This document shows positions 6,684 through 6,905 of a stretch of DNA of 6,905 bases, piece after piece; the first letter of the stretch is position 1; each line of letters starts with the position of its first letter. The DNA is from PALSA-660 sp036508075. Its GTDB lineage: Bacteria > Actinomycetota > Coriobacteriia > Anaerosomatales > PALSA-660. Where the stretch lies: NCBI GenBank assembly GCA_036508075.1, contig DATCIA010000016.1, forward strand, positions 1 to 6,905, given 5' to 3'. The notes beneath the pieces were generated by a model. That model saw nothing but the letters and a program-made list of their open reading frames with translations, was not told where the DNA came from and ran no database searches. The position numbers and the translations under genes were made by a program.

Positions 6684-6697
6684 GGCACCGAAGCGCC
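6684..6697 (-). repeat. cUUCGg hairpin abutting the ribosome binding site
   Basis: In the minus-strand transcript GGCGC and GUGCC form a five-pair stem (one G-U) around UUCG, closed by C-G, the exceptionally stable tetraloop configuration. The hairpin ends directly at the G-run of the ribosome binding site and contains the alternative GTG start in its 3' arm. Confidence 0.5.
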
Positions 6698-6723
6698 ATC
6701 ACGACGACGACGGACGAAGCGCC
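6689..6723. repeat. Two 9-bp direct repeats flanking an ACG repeat
   Basis: CGAAGCGCC occurs at 6689-6697 and 6715-6723. Between them lie four ACG units (6701-6712). On the minus strand each copy supplies the GGCGCUUCG of a small hairpin: the one at 6684-6697 and a weaker one around 6710-6722. Confidence 0.5.
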
Positions 6724-6738
6724 CGCCCCTTTGGAGGT

Positions 6739-6820
6739 ATGGGTACCCAACTCGGGGGTCCGGGCTTCACCGGCGCCTTCCGGAACCGGTACCCCCCGTT
6801 CCCGGCTGGTTCCACCCCAT
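6739..6820 (-). ncRNA. Candidate structured leader RNA upstream of the glycosyltransferase
   Basis: An 82-nt segment, 65 nt before the ATG. Complementary arms, read on the minus strand, are: AUGGGGU (6820-6814) with ACCCAU (6744-6739) as a closing stem; GGAACC (6813-6808) with GGUUCC (6787-6782); CCGGG (6805-6801) with CCCGG (6764-6760); GGGGGU (6796-6791) with ACCCCC (6759-6754); ACCGG (6790-6786) with CCGGU (6773-6769). Several compete or cross, so alternative folds or a pseudoknot are possible. CCCCCG (6758-6753) can also pair with the ribosome binding site. No known riboswitch family fits fully. High GC makes chance pairing easy. Confidence 0.35.
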
Positions 6821-6854
6821 GATGTACGCGGCGATCCCACCCATCCCTCTAATG

Positions 6855-6877
6855 CTGCGCGTGGTGCCTGCGCGCAG
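6855..6877. repeat. Perfect 7-bp inverted repeat with 9-nt spacer
   Basis: CTGCGCG (6855-6861) and CGCGCAG (6871-6877) are perfect inverted copies. No T-run follows on either strand, so it is not an intrinsic terminator. It could be a protein-binding site or the end of a transcript from outside the window. No gene is visible from 6674 to the right edge. Confidence 0.4.
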
Positions 6878-6905
6878 ACAACGCGTGACCTAAAGCCCGG
6901 CGCGG

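Noticed and set aside
6674..6688. GTG start five codons upstream for the glycosyltransferase
   Set aside because: No purine-rich site precedes it and it is inside the hairpin arm, whereas the ATG at 6673 has GGGGGAG close upstream.
6739..6805. ydaO (c-di-AMP) or cobalamin riboswitch
   Set aside because: CGGGGG...ACC...GGUGAA resembles the ydaO core, and GGGAA...CCGGUGAAGCC resembles a cobalamin core. However, the ydaO signature around GUCAGCUAACC is absent, and so is the cobalamin GCCACUGU, with wrong spacing to GGGAA. A covariance-model search would decide.
6752..6813. Remnant of a transposon or attachment site
   Set aside because: The overlapping palindromes (GGCGCC, TTCCGGAA, ACCGGT, GGTACC) are not flanked by target-site duplications, and there is no transposase or integrase coding sequence nearby.
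6800..6817. T-box-like string (GGGGUGGAACC on the minus strand)
   Set aside because: It recalls the UGGNACC bulge of T-box leaders, but the complementary CGC and CCC arm is missing at the right place, no stem I or specifier is evident within the available 90 nt upstream, and the downstream gene is not an aminoacyl-tRNA synthetase or amino acid gene.
6616..6903. Minus-strand frame open from the right edge into the glycosyltransferase start
   Set aside because: Its codons lack the GC3 bias of the real genes, it has no recognisable motif or fold pattern, and it overlaps the well-supported glycosyltransferase start out of frame.

Overview
The window is GC-rich (by eye about two thirds G+C), gene-dense bacterial chromosome with GC-biased third codon positions. 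The protein types and the high G+C suggest an actinobacterium, perhaps a Coriobacteriia-like lineage. That placement is inference from protein flavour only; the window has no rRNA or other marker. There are no tRNA or rRNA genes, mobile elements or CRISPR arrays.

Layout from left to right. The 3' end of a zinc-type (MDR) alcohol dehydrogenase-like gene lies on the + strand (1-396). It faces a minus-strand block. In transcription order that block is a thymidine kinase (tdk, 4060-3497), a large membrane-bound sensor phosphatase with dCache-like, HAMP, GAF and SpoIIE/PP2C domains (3369-1093), and an NADPH-dependent FMN reductase (1082-540). The phosphatase and reductase are 10 nt apart and the reductase's ribosome binding site begins inside the phosphatase stop codon, so they are very likely co-transcribed and translationally coupled. 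Between the reductase stop and the dehydrogenase stop is a 41-codon stretch (539-414, minus) that still reads like protein and may be a relic.

Divergent from tdk, a MenA-like UbiA-family prenyltransferase (4221-5129, +) starts at a GTG. It ends on the tetranucleotide CTAG, which is also the stop of the convergent gene: a family 2 glycosyltransferase with a long C-terminal extension of unassigned function (6673-5126, minus). Upstream of the glycosyltransferase, 6674-6905 is non-coding and unusually rich in inverted repeats. Some arms are mutually exclusive and one could pair with the gene's own ribosome binding site, so it is a candidate structured leader RNA. This is the least explained part of the window.

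Functionally this is mixed housekeeping and envelope content: nucleotide salvage (tdk), signal transduction plus redox (phosphatase and flavoprotein), quinone or other prenyl-lipid synthesis (UbiA), and envelope glycan synthesis (GT2). I see no defence system or secondary-metabolite cluster. A recurring small feature is that four of the five complete genes use a G5-G6 run as the ribosome binding site.
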